The notes under the pieces are model-generated. The model had not been told where the DNA came from. It worked only from the letters and a program-made list of their open reading frames with translations, and did not search any database. This document shows positions 20,069-28,124 of a DNA stretch of 64,000 nt, piece by piece. This DNA comes from Streptomyces sp. GESEQ-35 (GTDB lineage: Bacteria; Actinomycetota; Actinomycetes; Streptomycetales; Streptomycetaceae). Positions within the stretch are counted from its first letter, which is position 1. Each line of letters begins with the position of its first letter. Position numbers and translations under genes: made by a program. The stretch is taken from assembly GCF_017948485.1 (NCBI RefSeq), contig NZ_JAFFSX010000026.1, forward strand, positions 1 through 64,000. Direction: 5' to 3'.

Positions 20069-20617
20069 CTAGCGGACCAGCCCCAGCTCCGGGTCCTCGC
20101 GCAGCTTGCCGAGGGCGCGTGAGACCGCCGACTTCACCGTGCCCACCGAGACGCCGAGCACCTCGGCCGTCTGGACCTCGCTGAGGTCCTCGTAGTACCG
20201 CAGGACGACCATCGCCCGCTGCCGGGCGGGCAGTTTGGAGATCGCCCGCCACATCGCGTCGTGCAGCGCCTGCTGCTCGGCCGGGTCGTCCCCGCCGGGA
20301 ACCGGCTCGGGCTCCGGCAGCTCGTCGCACGCGAACTCGTCGACCTTGCGCTTGCGCCACTGCGACGTCCGGGTGTTCAGCAACGCCCGGCGCACATAGC
20401 CGTCGAGCGCACGATGGTCCTCGATCCGCTCCCAGGCCACATACGTCTTGGTCAGCGCCGTCTGAAGCAGATCCTCCGCGTCGCACGGGTTCGCGGTGAG
20501 CGACCGGGCGGTACGCAGCAGCACCGGCTGGCGGGCCTTGACGTACGACGAGAACGACGGGTACGTCAGCGACCGCGTCGCGGGGTTGGAAGCGCTGGTG
20601 CAGACGGTTGTGGTCAT
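20069..20617 (-). CDS. ECF-type RNA polymerase sigma factor (SigE-like family)
   Basis: A 182-residue sigma-70 family protein with region 2 (RTARSLTANPCDAEDLLQTA and TYVAWERI) and region 4 (LPARQRAMVVLRYYEDLSEV followed by the HTH VLGVSVGTVKSAVSRALG). This matches the short SigE-type ECF group common in Streptomyces, where it redirects RNA polymerase to specific promoters. No anti-sigma factor is adjacent. ATG start; a longer frame upstream is not needed for domain completeness. Regulon unknown. Confidence 0.88.
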   Translation of the reverse strand: MTTTVCTSASNPATRSLTYPSFSSYVKARQPVLLRTARSLTANPCDAEDLLQTALTKTYVAWERIEDHRALDGYVRRALLNTRTSQWRKRKVDEFACDELPEPEPVPGGDDPAEQQALHDAMWRAISKLPARQRAMVVLRYYEDLSEVQTAEVLGVSVGTVKSAVSRALGKLREDPELGLVR

Positions 20618-20837
20618 GGCTCCACGCTATGAGCGACCCCCTCACCGGCGGATCGGCCGCAGGTCCCGAAGCGCAGTCCCCCTCAGGTTGTAGGGGTGGG
20701 GTTGCCTGCACCTCCTGAAGGTGGACTGGAGGAGGACACCTACTGCGGGTTTACCCCTGGGGGCTACGACCACGGTGCCGGTTTTCCGTCACTGTGCGGC
20801 ACCCGGGCGCGTGCTGGGCCCCCGCGCGGCGCCTGTG

Positions 20838-21998
20838 TCACCCTCCCTCCAGGACCAGCCCCGACGTCGGCACCCCTGTCCCCGCCGTCACCAGAACCCT
20901 GCCGGTTCCCGGTATCTGGTTCACGGATGTGCCCCGCAGCTGCCGTACTCCCTCCGCGATCCCGTTCATCCCGTGCAGATACGCCTCCCCGAGCTGTCCC
21001 CCGTGCGTGTTGACCGGCAGCCGCTCCTCCGCCATGAAGTCCGCGGCCTCGCCCTTGCCGCAGAACCCGAACTCCTCCAGTTGCATCAGCACGAACGGTG
21101 TGAAGTGGTCGTACAGGATCCCCACGTCGATGTCGGCCGGGGTGAGCCCGGTGCGCCACAGTTGGCGGGCCACCACGCCCATCTCCGGCAGGCCGGTGAG
21201 GTCGTCGCGGTAGAAGCTGGTCATCTGCTCCTGTGCGCGACCCGCGCCCTGAGCGGCGGCCGCGACGACGGCCTGGGGATTCGGCAGGTCACGGGCCCGC
21301 TCCACGGAGGTGACCACGATCGCCTGCCCGCCGTCCGTCTCCTGGCAGCAGTCCAGCAGCCTGAGCGGTTCGGCGATCCAGCGCGAGGCCGCGTGATCGG
21401 CGAGCGTGATCGGTCTGCCGTGGAAGTACGCCGCCGGGTTGGTCGCCGCGTACTTGCGGTCCATGACGGCCACATGCCCGAACACGTCCGGGGCCAGCCC
21501 ATACGTGTGCAGATACCGCTGGGCCGCCATCGCCACCCAGGACGCAGGGGTGAGGAGCCCGAACGGCAAGGACCAGCCCAACGCCGCGCCCTCCGCCGAC
21601 GGCTCCCGGTGCTGTACGCCGGAGCCGAATCTGCGGCCCGACCGCTCGTTGAACGCGCGGTAGCAGACCACCACCTCGGCCACGCCCGTGGCGACGGCGA
21701 GCGCCGCCTGCTGGACGGTCGCGCAGGCCGCCCCGCCTCCGTAGTGCACGCGGGAGAAGAAGGACAGCTCCCCCATCCCGCAAGCCTGGGCCACGGTGAT
21801 CTCCGGGCTGGTGTCCATCGTGAACGTGACCATCCCGTCCACGTCCCCCGGCGTCAGCCCCGCGTCGTCCAGCGCGGCCCGCACCGCCTCCACCGCCAGC
21901 CGGAGCTCACTACGGCCCGAGTCCTTGGAGAACTCGGTGGCGCCGATGCCGACGATCGCGGCCCGCCCCCCGAGGGTGTCCTGAGCCCGGGCGCTCAT
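20838..21998 (-). CDS. Thiolase-fold lipid-transfer protein (Ltp2-like aldolase)
   Basis: A 386-residue thiolase superfamily protein of the SCP-x/lipid-transfer group (AAIVGIGATEFSKDSGRSEL..., GGGAACATVQQAALAVATG, VNTHGGQLGEAYLHGMNGI). The active-site pattern is not that of a classical acetyl-CoA thiolase. In Mycobacterium, the homologue Ltp2 cleaves the C-C bond that removes propionyl-CoA from the steroid side chain and needs a DUF35 partner. Here it is last in a five-gene operon. Its ATG overlaps the stop of the MaoC gene (ATGA), and the DUF35-containing partner is two genes upstream, supporting the same aldolase role. Substrate not proven. Confidence 0.85.
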   Translation of the reverse strand: MSARAQDTLGGRAAIVGIGATEFSKDSGRSELRLAVEAVRAALDDAGLTPGDVDGMVTFTMDTSPEITVAQACGMGELSFFSRVHYGGGAACATVQQAALAVATGVAEVVVCYRAFNERSGRRFGSGVQHREPSAEGAALGWSLPFGLLTPASWVAMAAQRYLHTYGLAPDVFGHVAVMDRKYAATNPAAYFHGRPITLADHAASRWIAEPLRLLDCCQETDGGQAIVVTSVERARDLPNPQAVVAAAAQGAGRAQEQMTSFYRDDLTGLPEMGVVARQLWRTGLTPADIDVGILYDHFTPFVLMQLEEFGFCGKGEAADFMAEERLPVNTHGGQLGEAYLHGMNGIAEGVRQLRGTSVNQIPGTGRVLVTAGTGVPTSGLVLEGG

Positions 21999-22420
21999 CG
22001 CACACCCCCCGTCGGTACCGTGACCGTCACCGTGCCGGTCACATGTCTGCCGATGCCGTTGTCCCCGACGACCCGGACCGTCGCGGTGTCGCCGTCGAGC
22101 CCCTCGACCTCTCCCGTCAACACCATCGTGTCTCCCGGGTAGTTGGGCGCCCCCAGGCGGATGACCACCTTGCGCAGGACGGCCGCCGGGCCGAAGTGGT
22201 CCGTGATGTAGCGGCCCACCAGGCCGTTCGTGGTCAGAATGTTCATGAAGATGTCGGGGGAGCCCTTCTGGCGGGCCAGTTCCGCGTCGTGGTGAACGTC
22301 CTGGTAGTCCCGGGAGGCGATCGCTCCGGCAACGATGAGCGTGCGGGTGATCTCGATCTCCAGCGGCGGCAGTCGGTCGCCTGTCCTCGGCAGTGGGTCG
22401 CCGGCCCTCACCGATCCCAT
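21995..22420 (-). CDS. MaoC-like enoyl-CoA hydratase subunit (ChsH1-like)
   Basis: A 141-residue single hot-dog protein (LIVAGAIASRDYQDVHHDAELARQKGSPDIFMNI) with the hydratase motif SRDYQDVHHD carrying the catalytic Asp/His. Small MaoC proteins of this sort act as the catalytic half of a heteromer; in M. tuberculosis ChsH1 pairs with ChsH2, and here the partner would be the gene at 23573-24514. It starts 10 bp upstream of the preceding gene's stop and overlaps the thiolase start, so translation is coupled. Confidence 0.85.
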   Translation of the reverse strand: MGSVRAGDPLPRTGDRLPPLEIEITRTLIVAGAIASRDYQDVHHDAELARQKGSPDIFMNILTTNGLVGRYITDHFGPAAVLRKVVIRLGAPNYPGDTMVLTGEVEGLDGDTATVRVVGDNGIGRHVTGTVTVTVPTGGVR

Positions 22421-23571
22421 GCGTCGACCTCCTCCCCTTCCTTGATCAACTCGCCCAGTTCCTGGAGCAGTTCGTCGCCGCATCCCAGATACGCGTCCAG
22501 CTGCCGGCCCCACAGGAAGTGCCGGTGCACCGGATGGTCCAGGTCGGCTCCCGCGCCGCCGTGCAGATGCTGGCCGGTGTGGACCACCCGGCGGCCCGCC
22601 TCGGACGCCCACCAGGCGGCGGTCAGCGCGTGCGAGGTGCAGGCGAGCCCGGTGTCGCGACGCCAGGCCGCCTCGTACGCCGTCACCCGTATCGCCTCCG
22701 TGTCCATGTACGCGTCCGCTGCCCGGAGTTGGACGGCCTGCTTCGTCGCCAGCGGTCGCCCGAACTGCTCCCGGGTGTTGGTGTGCGCCACGGCCCGCGC
22801 GAGAGAGCCGGCGCAGACACCTGCCTGGAGACCGGCGAAGGCGGTGCGGGCAGTGGCGAGGACATCGGCGTAGGCGTCGGATCCGCCGAGCTGTTCGGCT
22901 TCGGCGCCGTCCAGCACGAGCCGCCCGGCCGCCCAGGGTGCCGTGAGTTCGACCGGCTGCCACTCCGCGTCACCGGCCCGTACCAGCCACAGGTTCCGGT
23001 CCGCGTCGGCGACCAGGACATGCGTGGCGTCCCGCAGCCAGGGCACGACAGGGACCGTGCCGGTCAGCTCGGCGTGCGTGGAGGGACGTACATCCTGCTG
23101 GTGGGGATCCCGTACACCTTGCTGGCGGGGGGCCCGTACGCCTTGCTGGTGGGGAGCCTGTACACCTTGCTGGTGGCCGGCCGGCGGCTCGCCGCGCGCG
23201 GACGCTCGTACCCCTCCCTGCGCCGGAAATCCCCCGCCGACCACCACCGAACCGTCGGTGATCCCCGGCAGCAGGCGCTCGCGCTGCTCCGCCGAGCCGT
23301 GGGCCGACACCGCCAGCAGCCCGTACACACATGTGGCCGCGAAGGGCACCTGGGCCGTCGTGCGGCCCTGTTCCTCCAGGAGGAGCACCAGGCCCAGCAG
23401 GCCCACCTCCTGGACGGCTCCGACCAGTCCGGCGCCGCACAGGGCCTTCCACAGCTCCGGGTCGCTACCCGTGCCTGCCGCCGAAAGCCGCTCGTGCGTG
23501 GCGAGGTCGCCGAAGATCCGCGCGGCCAGCTCCTGGGCGGCGGCCTGCTCCTGCGTGGGCGTGAAGTCCAT
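22408..23571 (-). CDS. Acyl-CoA dehydrogenase (FadE28/ChsE1-like) with repeat insertion
   Basis: A 387-residue acyl-CoA dehydrogenase beginning MDFTPTQEQAAAQELAARI, with C-terminal motifs TREQFGRPLATKQAVQLRAA and GGAGADLDHPVHR. Steroid-type dehydrogenases of this family form alpha2beta2 heterotetramers in which each subunit lacks part of the FAD or catalytic site; the partner is probably the dehydrogenase at 24532. Residues ~130-161 are an oddity: four 8-residue units (PHQQGVRx type) encoded by 24-bp tandem DNA repeats at 23088-23183, in frame and in a surface region between the N-terminal and middle domains. Start follows the upstream stop by one base. Confidence 0.85.
   Translation of the reverse strand: MDFTPTQEQAAAQELAARIFGDLATHERLSAAGTGSDPELWKALCGAGLVGAVQEVGLLGLVLLLEEQGRTTAQVPFAATCVYGLLAVSAHGSAEQRERLLPGITDGSVVVGGGFPAQGGVRASARGEPPAGHQQGVQAPHQQGVRAPRQQGVRDPHQQDVRPSTHAELTGTVPVVPWLRDATHVLVADADRNLWLVRAGDAEWQPVELTAPWAAGRLVLDGAEAEQLGGSDAYADVLATARTAFAGLQAGVCAGSLARAVAHTNTREQFGRPLATKQAVQLRAADAYMDTEAIRVTAYEAAWRRDTGLACTSHALTAAWWASEAGRRVVHTGQHLHGGAGADLDHPVHRHFLWGRQLDAYLGCGDELLQELGELIKEGEEVDAWDR
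23088..23183 (-). repeat. Four 24-bp in-frame tandem repeats inside an acyl-CoA dehydrogenase gene
   Basis: Units begin GTACACCTTGCTGGTGGGG-like at 23088, 23112, 23136 and 23160 on the plus strand. They differ at a few positions each, and a 24-bp period keeps the reading frame. Copy number could vary between strains. Confidence 0.85.
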
Positions 23572-23572
23572 C

Positions 23573-24514
23573 TCAGGCCTCGCCCCCGTGGACCCGGAAG
23601 ACCGGCAGCACCAGCGCACCGTCGGCGTCCTCGTACCGCTGGAACTCGAGCCGCACCGGCAGTCCGATGCGGACCTTGTCGTACGGCACCCCCACCACGT
23701 TGCTGATCATCCGCACGCCTTCCGCGAGCTCGATCAGGCCGACCGCATAGGGGCCCGCCGCGTCGGCGGCATGATCAGACTCTGTGAATGCCGCGAACGG
23801 CGGGTGGTGCATCACCACGTACGAATAGACCGTGCCCTCGCCGCTCGCCTCCACTGTGTCCCAGTCGAGGCCCCCGCACGCATTGCAGCCCGGCAGCCAG
23901 GGGAAGCGCAGGGTCGCGCAGCCGGTGCACCGCTGGACGAGGAGCTGCTGCCGCTCCACTCCTTCCCAGAAGCCGGCGTTGTCACGGTTGATCACCGGCC
24001 GGGGGCGGGGGGCCTTCGGCTTCTTCCGCGCGGGGGCGTACTTGAGGATGCGGAAGCGGTGTGTGCCGACCAGGTCCGGTCCCACCCGGACGTCCATACG
24101 GGTCGTGACGAAATACCCCGTGCCCAGCTTCGTCGTCTTGCGGTCCGACACCGACTCGATCACCGAGTCGAAGGTGATCTCGTCCCCGGGCCGCAGAGGG
24201 CGCAGATACTCCTGCTCGCAGTCGGTGGCGACGACCGAGGTGCAGCCCGCCTCGTCCAGGAGGGCGAGCAGTTCGTCATACGCCGGTGAGCGGCCCGCGT
24301 GGCCGGAGAGGCCGCCCATCGTCCACGCCTGGAGCATGGTGGGCGGGGCGATGGCGTCCGGTCCCGAATACGCCGGGTTGGTGTCGCCCAGCGCCTCGCA
24401 CCAGTGCCGGATCATCGGTCCGTTGACCGGATCCCTGCCCGCGCCCACGACGGCGGACGCCCGCCCCTCGTACACCTTCAGCCGCGCCCCCAACTCGTCA
24501 GTCACCTCGCTCAC
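23573..24514 (-). CDS. MaoC N-terminal/DUF35 OB-fold fusion (ChsH2-like)
   Basis: About 313 residues. The N-terminal half is a MaoC-type hot-dog domain (GPMIRHWCEALGDTNPAYSG, DCEQEYLRPLRPGDEITFDS). The C-terminal half is a DUF35 rubredoxin-like/OB-fold domain with the zinc-binding Cys quartet CTGCATLRFPWLPGCNACGG. This exact fusion is ChsH2 of the igr operon, whose MaoC half pairs with ChsH1 and whose DUF35 half binds Ltp2; both partners are encoded just downstream. I chose the GTG at 24514 with GAGGGA upstream. A GTG at 24535 that overlaps the preceding stop (GTGA) is an equally plausible start. Confidence 0.88.
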   Translation of the reverse strand: MSEVTDELGARLKVYEGRASAVVGAGRDPVNGPMIRHWCEALGDTNPAYSGPDAIAPPTMLQAWTMGGLSGHAGRSPAYDELLALLDEAGCTSVVATDCEQEYLRPLRPGDEITFDSVIESVSDRKTTKLGTGYFVTTRMDVRVGPDLVGTHRFRILKYAPARKKPKAPRPRPVINRDNAGFWEGVERQQLLVQRCTGCATLRFPWLPGCNACGGLDWDTVEASGEGTVYSYVVMHHPPFAAFTESDHAADAAGPYAVGLIELAEGVRMISNVVGVPYDKVRIGLPVRLEFQRYEDADGALVLPVFRVHGGEA

Positions 24515-24531
24515 CCCCGTCCCTCGTCCGG

Positions 24532-25707
24532 TCACCGCCGCCCCCTCGTCATCCCGAGCCGCATCGTCGCGACGATCTCGCGCTGCACCTCGCTCACCCC
24601 GCCCCCGAACGTGTTGATCTGCGCCGCCCTGTTCAGCCGCTCCAGCTCGCCGTCCCCGAACACCCCCGGCGACCCCGAACGAACCAGCCCTGCCAGCCCG
24701 TCCGTCCCGATCGCGTGCTGACATATTCGGTACACCGCCACGGCCGATTCGGTTCCCACGACTTTCACGCCGCTCGCGTCGCCGGGCGCGAGCCCGCCCG
24801 CCCCCACATCCCCCACCAAACGCCAGCTGAGCAGGCGCGATGCCGCCAGCCGGGCATGCGCCTCGGCCAGCTGCGACCGCACCCACGGCTCGTCAACCCG
24901 GCGCCTTCCGGTCACCGGATCGGGGGTGCGTACGGCCCTCAGCGCGGCCGCGAGGAAATCCTCGGCCTGCATGCCGAGCGCGGCCAGGGCGACCCGCTCG
25001 TGATTGAGCTGGTTGGTGATGAGCGTCCAGCCCTCGTTCTCCGCGCCGACCAGGTTCCCGGCCGGGATGCGGACACCGTCGTAATAGGTGGCCGTGGTGG
25101 TCTGCCCGCCGACCGTCTCGATCGGCGTCCAGGAGAAGCCGGGGGCGTCGGTGGGGACGAGGAGGACCGAGATGCCGCGGTGTTTGGGGGCGTCGGGGTC
25201 GGTCCGGCAGGCCAGCCAGATCCAGTCGGCGTGCTGGGCGCCCGAGGTGAAGATCTTCTGGCCGTCGACGACCCAGTCCCCGGAGCCGTCCCGTGCCGCC
25301 CGGGTCCGCAGCGACGCCAGGTCGGTCCCGGCCGACGGCTCGCTGTAGCCGATCGCGAAGACGAGTTCCCCGCGCAGAATGCCCGGCAGGAAGGCCGCCT
25401 TCTGCTCCTCGCTGCCGTACTTCATCAGCGTCGGCCCGACCGTGTTCAGGGTGACCATCGAGACGGGCGCGCCCGCCCGGTACGCCTCGTCGAAGAAGAC
25501 GAACTGCTCGTCCGCGCCCCGGCCTTGACCGCCGTACTCGACGGGCCATCCGAGCCCGAGCCAGCCGTCAGCGCCGATACGACGGCGCAGTGCACGCACG
25601 CGCGCGTGCTCGTCCGCCGCGGGCGGCCCGTCGGGCATGAGGTCCCGAAAGTACGTACGCGACTCGGCGCGCAGCCGCTGCTGGCGCTCGGTGGGGGCGA
25701 GGTGCAC
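24532..25707 (-). CDS. Acyl-CoA dehydrogenase (FadE29/ChsE2-like)
   Basis: A 391-residue flavoprotein dehydrogenase, first gene of the operon. Motifs include FAIGYSEPSAGTDLASL (FAD/substrate contact), GDWVVDGQKIFTSGAQHADW and the C-terminal GGVSEVQREIVATMRLG. By homology it introduces the alpha-beta double bond in an acyl-CoA with the partner dehydrogenase at 22408. GTG start with GGAGGG 8 bp upstream. A 17-bp palindrome lies 39-55 bp before the start and is a likely repressor site. The gene order differs from mycobacterial igr only in that the DUF35 gene sits between the two dehydrogenases. Confidence 0.87.
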   Translation of the reverse strand: MHLAPTERQQRLRAESRTYFRDLMPDGPPAADEHARVRALRRRIGADGWLGLGWPVEYGGQGRGADEQFVFFDEAYRAGAPVSMVTLNTVGPTLMKYGSEEQKAAFLPGILRGELVFAIGYSEPSAGTDLASLRTRAARDGSGDWVVDGQKIFTSGAQHADWIWLACRTDPDAPKHRGISVLLVPTDAPGFSWTPIETVGGQTTTATYYDGVRIPAGNLVGAENEGWTLITNQLNHERVALAALGMQAEDFLAAALRAVRTPDPVTGRRRVDEPWVRSQLAEAHARLAASRLLSWRLVGDVGAGGLAPGDASGVKVVGTESAVAVYRICQHAIGTDGLAGLVRSGSPGVFGDGELERLNRAAQINTFGGGVSEVQREIVATMRLGMTRGRR

Positions 25708-25745
25708 GGTGGCGGCCCTCCGGGGCGTCGTACGGGCGAGGGGTT

Positions 25746-25762
25746 TCTGACTGTCCGTCAGA
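25746..25762. promoter_or_regulatory. Palindromic operator upstream of the igr-like operon
   Basis: TCTGAC-TGTCC-GTCAGA: perfect 6-bp arms around 5 bp, located 39-55 bp before the first gene. The form suits a TetR-family repressor. It does not match the mycobacterial KstR consensus, so the regulator is unknown and not encoded nearby. Confidence 0.55.
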
Positions 25763-25921
25763 TACCGTGCCCTGTCAAGGTCGGCCCCGCACAGATCCCA
25801 TGCACGCGAAAACGCCTGCGCGGCGGTGCCGAAGCACCGCCGCGCGGACGTGTTACCACCCCACAGAGCACACCCCACACAGGAGTTCAGGACCGGCGCC
25901 CGAAGGCCGGCCCTCCCGGGC

Positions 25922-26245
25922 TCACCAGAGGGGCAGGAAGTTGACGGCGACGTTCTCGTTCCCCTGGTTGATGGCCGTGAAGGCGGAGCCGTCGACCTGG
26001 GCCGTGTTGCTCTGGTTCGAGGCGCCGGAGCCGACCGCCTGCTGCTGCGTGGTGGACGAGTTGCCGTTGTTGTCGTCGCCGACGCCGCTGCCGATGATGC
26101 CCGCGGAGGCCTCGGTGACGGTCGCGTTCGATCCGTCGTCCGCGATGGCGCCGTTGTCCGCCGTCGCGATGCCGGCGAACAGTGCCGCGGCGAGCGGAAG
26201 GGCGGAAACGGCGGCGATGACGCGGGCGGTACGGATGCTTGCCAT
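25922..26245 (-). CDS. Small secreted Asn/Gln/Ser-rich protein
   Basis: A 107-residue precursor with a signal peptide (VIAAVSALPLAAALFAGIATA) and a mature part rich in Asn, Gln, Ser and Gly (GDDNNGNSSTTQQQAVGSG), ending NVAVNFLPLW. The composition and NVAV near the C-terminus recall rodlin-like surface proteins of Streptomyces, but similarity is too low to assign. ATG start with a GGAGGAAC ribosome site. A perfect GTTGTGCACAAC palindrome is ~100 bp upstream. Confidence 0.7.
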   Translation of the reverse strand: MASIRTARVIAAVSALPLAAALFAGIATADNGAIADDGSNATVTEASAGIIGSGVGDDNNGNSSTTQQQAVGSGASNQSNTAQVDGSAFTAINQGNENVAVNFLPLW

Positions 26246-26611
26246 GTTGTTCCTCCAGAACAAAGGACGCACCGGCTGCCGAGCCGGAAGTGCGCGTGGT
26301 ACGTGAACTACGGCTGATACCAAGACAGTTGGCCGACCGCCTCGGTGTTGTGCACAACGTCGCGAGATCAGAATTGCCCACCGAATCCCCGGCGAACCAC
26401 CCCGGAAGCCCCGATTCGCCCTCAAGCGTGATGACAAGTCGATAAACCCCTTTGGTCACCTTGAGCCCCAGGGCAGGGCAGGCCGGACACCTCCTCCCCA
26501 AGCGCCGCAAGGGGTGAAGCGTTCCGGCGCATTTCCGGCCAACCTGCCCACACCGGCGAGTCGCGCTCGATCGCCCTTCCTTTTTTCGAACGCCTGTACG
26601 AACATGGAGGC
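26246..26611. other. Divergent intergenic region with a 12-bp palindrome
   Basis: Separates two divergent genes. The only site I can point to is GTTGTGCACAAC at 26347-26358, a perfect palindrome that could be an operator. Frames reading through the region are not gene-like. Confidence 0.4.
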
Positions 26612-27478
26612 ATGGCCACCACCGACCGGCAGGCCACGACGCTGGCCCTCGCACACGCCCTGTCAGCCGCGGAGCGCGGTCTGGCCGTCATCCCCCTGTC
26701 CCGGACGAAACTCCCGGCCCTGCGCTCCCCCCACCGCGACGACCCCACCGCACCCCTCTGCCACGGCGAATGCGGCCGCTTCGGACACGGGGTGTACGAC
26801 GCCTCGATCAACCCGGCACGCATCCGCGAACTGTTCGCCGCCGCACCGTGGGCCACCGGCTACGGCATCGCCTGTGGCCTGCCCCCACACCATCTGATCG
26901 GCATCGACCTGGACACCAAGTCGGGCACGGACTCCTCGGCGGCCCTGCGCGAACTGGCCCTGCGACACCTGTTCACCATCCCCGACACCGTCGTCGTCCT
27001 GACCCCCAGCGGCGGCCGCCACCTCTGGCTCAGCGGCCCACCCGACGTCGTCGTCCCCAACTCCGCGGGCCGCCTGGCCCCCGGCATCGACATCCGCGGC
27101 GCCGGCGGCTACCTCGTCGGCCCCGGCTCTCGCACCGAGTACGGCGTCTACAGCACCGCCCCCGGCACCGCGCACCTCGCCCCCGCGGCCTGCCCGCCCG
27201 CACTCCTGCGCATCCTGCTACCACCGCCCCGCACCCACCACCCCACACCCCCGTCGACCGGCGGACACGGCCAGGGCCTCGTCCAGTTCGTCCTCGCCGC
27301 CCACGAAGGTCAGCGCAACACCCGCCTTTTCTGGGCGGCCTGCCGCGCCTACGACGACGGCATCGGCCCCGACCTCGTCGAGCCGTTGGTCGAAGCAGCC
27401 CTCAACACCGGCCTCAACGAACGCGAGGCCCGCGCGACGATCGCGTCGGCGGCACGGATGACGGGGCATCAGCCGTGA
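26612..27478 (+). CDS. Bifunctional DNA primase/polymerase-domain protein
   Basis: A 288-residue protein with the prim-pol (archaeo-eukaryotic primase-like) N-terminal domain: GIDLDTKSG supplies the DxD metal ligands, SGGRHLWL the conserved His, and DIRGAGGYLVGPGS the third motif. A helical C-terminal tail (residues ~215-288) carries no helicase. Such stand-alone proteins occur on Streptomyces chromosomes; their role in replication or repair is not established. ATG start preceded by ACATGGAGGC. Confidence 0.8.
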   Translation: MATTDRQATTLALAHALSAAERGLAVIPLSRTKLPALRSPHRDDPTAPLCHGECGRFGHGVYDASINPARIRELFAAAPWATGYGIACGLPPHHLIGIDLDTKSGTDSSAALRELALRHLFTIPDTVVVLTPSGGRHLWLSGPPDVVVPNSAGRLAPGIDIRGAGGYLVGPGSRTEYGVYSTAPGTAHLAPAACPPALLRILLPPPRTHHPTPPSTGGHGQGLVQFVLAAHEGQRNTRLFWAACRAYDDGIGPDLVEPLVEAALNTGLNEREARATIASAARMTGHQP

Positions 27479-27685
27479 GGGCGCCGGGCGCGGCACAGGG
27501 GGCGCGCCCGGCAGATCGCGACACTGATCCGGTGGAGTCGAGGTGCCGCGCTGCCGGCGGGGGGTACGTCGAACACCGCGTTGGCGCAGGCGGCCACAGG
27601 GACTCCCTGCGGCGCGCGGAGAGTGACGAGCGCGAGGGAAGCGCAACGAGGAGAGTCAGCGTGTGCGCGGATACGGGCCGGGGAT

Positions 27686-27713
27686 CGCGGACCGCGGACC
27701 GCGGACCGCGGAC
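27686..27713 (+). repeat. Four 7-bp tandem repeats (CGCGGAC)
   Basis: Exact head-to-tail units at 27686, 27693, 27700 and 27707. Part of a decayed stretch after the prim-pol gene. Confidence 0.85.
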
Positions 27714-27870
27714 ACTCGCCGAGCTGTACGACGACCGGTACGCGCGTGCGGATGACCATGCCCTGCGGCTGGCCGGTGACTGGCCGGTGATTGGCCGGAG
27801 CCCGAGGATCGGAGGCCGAGGAGGCTATGTCCGAGGCCTTTCTCGCCGCCTGGCGACCCGGGAAACGCAG
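27711..27870 (+). pseudogene. Possible ECF sigma factor region 2 remnant
   Basis: One frame reads TLAELYDDRYARADDHALRLAGD, like the start of sigma region 2; another frame, one base off, gives SEAEEAMSEAFLAAWRPGK, like the conserved EDAVSEAFLRAWR segment. The rest of a sigma factor is absent, since the tRNA-Ser scar follows. I infer a frameshifted remnant. It could be chance in GC-rich DNA. Confidence 0.35.
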
Positions 27871-27876
27871 CACGAC

Positions 27877-27907
27877 GGCCCCCGACCGATCTACCTGGTC
27901 AGGGGCC
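27877..27907 (-). terminator. Original terminator of tRNA-Ser(TGA), displaced
   Basis: Hairpin GGCCCCCGACC / GGTCAGGGGCC. A near-identical hairpin is at 46689-46718 after the intact tRNA, so the element brought its own copy when it restored the tRNA 3' end. Confidence 0.7.
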
Positions 27908-27918
27908 GTCAACCTGCG

Positions 27919-27976
27919 CGGTGGGTGTGGGATTTGAACCCACGGTGACATCGCTGCCACGACGGTTTTCAAGACC
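27919..27976 (-). other. attL: 58-bp duplicate of tRNA-Ser(TGA) 3' part
   Basis: Identical to 46728-46785 and stops in the anticodon stem right after GGTTTTCAAGACC (plus-strand reading). This is the displaced chromosomal half. The intact gene at the right end has its 3' part supplied by the element. Confidence 0.93.
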
Positions 27977-28028
27977 TTTCGCCGATCAAGGGCGGCGAGG
28001 TCTCCGCCGCAGGTCAGACCGGTACGTG

Positions 28029-28110
28029 CACCCCGGCGGAGCCGTCGTGATCGTCGCCGTGCCCGCTACGTGCCCCAGGCCCGCGACCGTGCCCGCTGAG
28101 CTAGGAGCCC
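28029..28110 (-). pseudogene. Degraded duplicate of the integrase 3' end
   Basis: CCCCGGCGGAGCCGTC and the CCCGCTGAG...AGGAG block also occur at 28756-28802 at the end of int. Here they are split by ~30 bp and sit between attL and the zinc-binding gene. It looks like the tail of an earlier int copy, suggesting that 28.1-28.7 kb was inserted between the integrase and its att site. Confidence 0.45.
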
Positions 28111-28124
28111 CATAGGGCTGTCTG

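Noticed and set aside
19863-20711. Longer minus-strand frame spanning the sigma factor
   Set aside because: A different frame from the sigma protein; the 20069-20617 frame has regions 2 and 4 and a proper start.
27686-27713. Short tandem repeats considered as a CRISPR or iteron array
   Set aside because: Units are 7 bp with no spacers and only four copies; no CRISPR array exists anywhere in the window.
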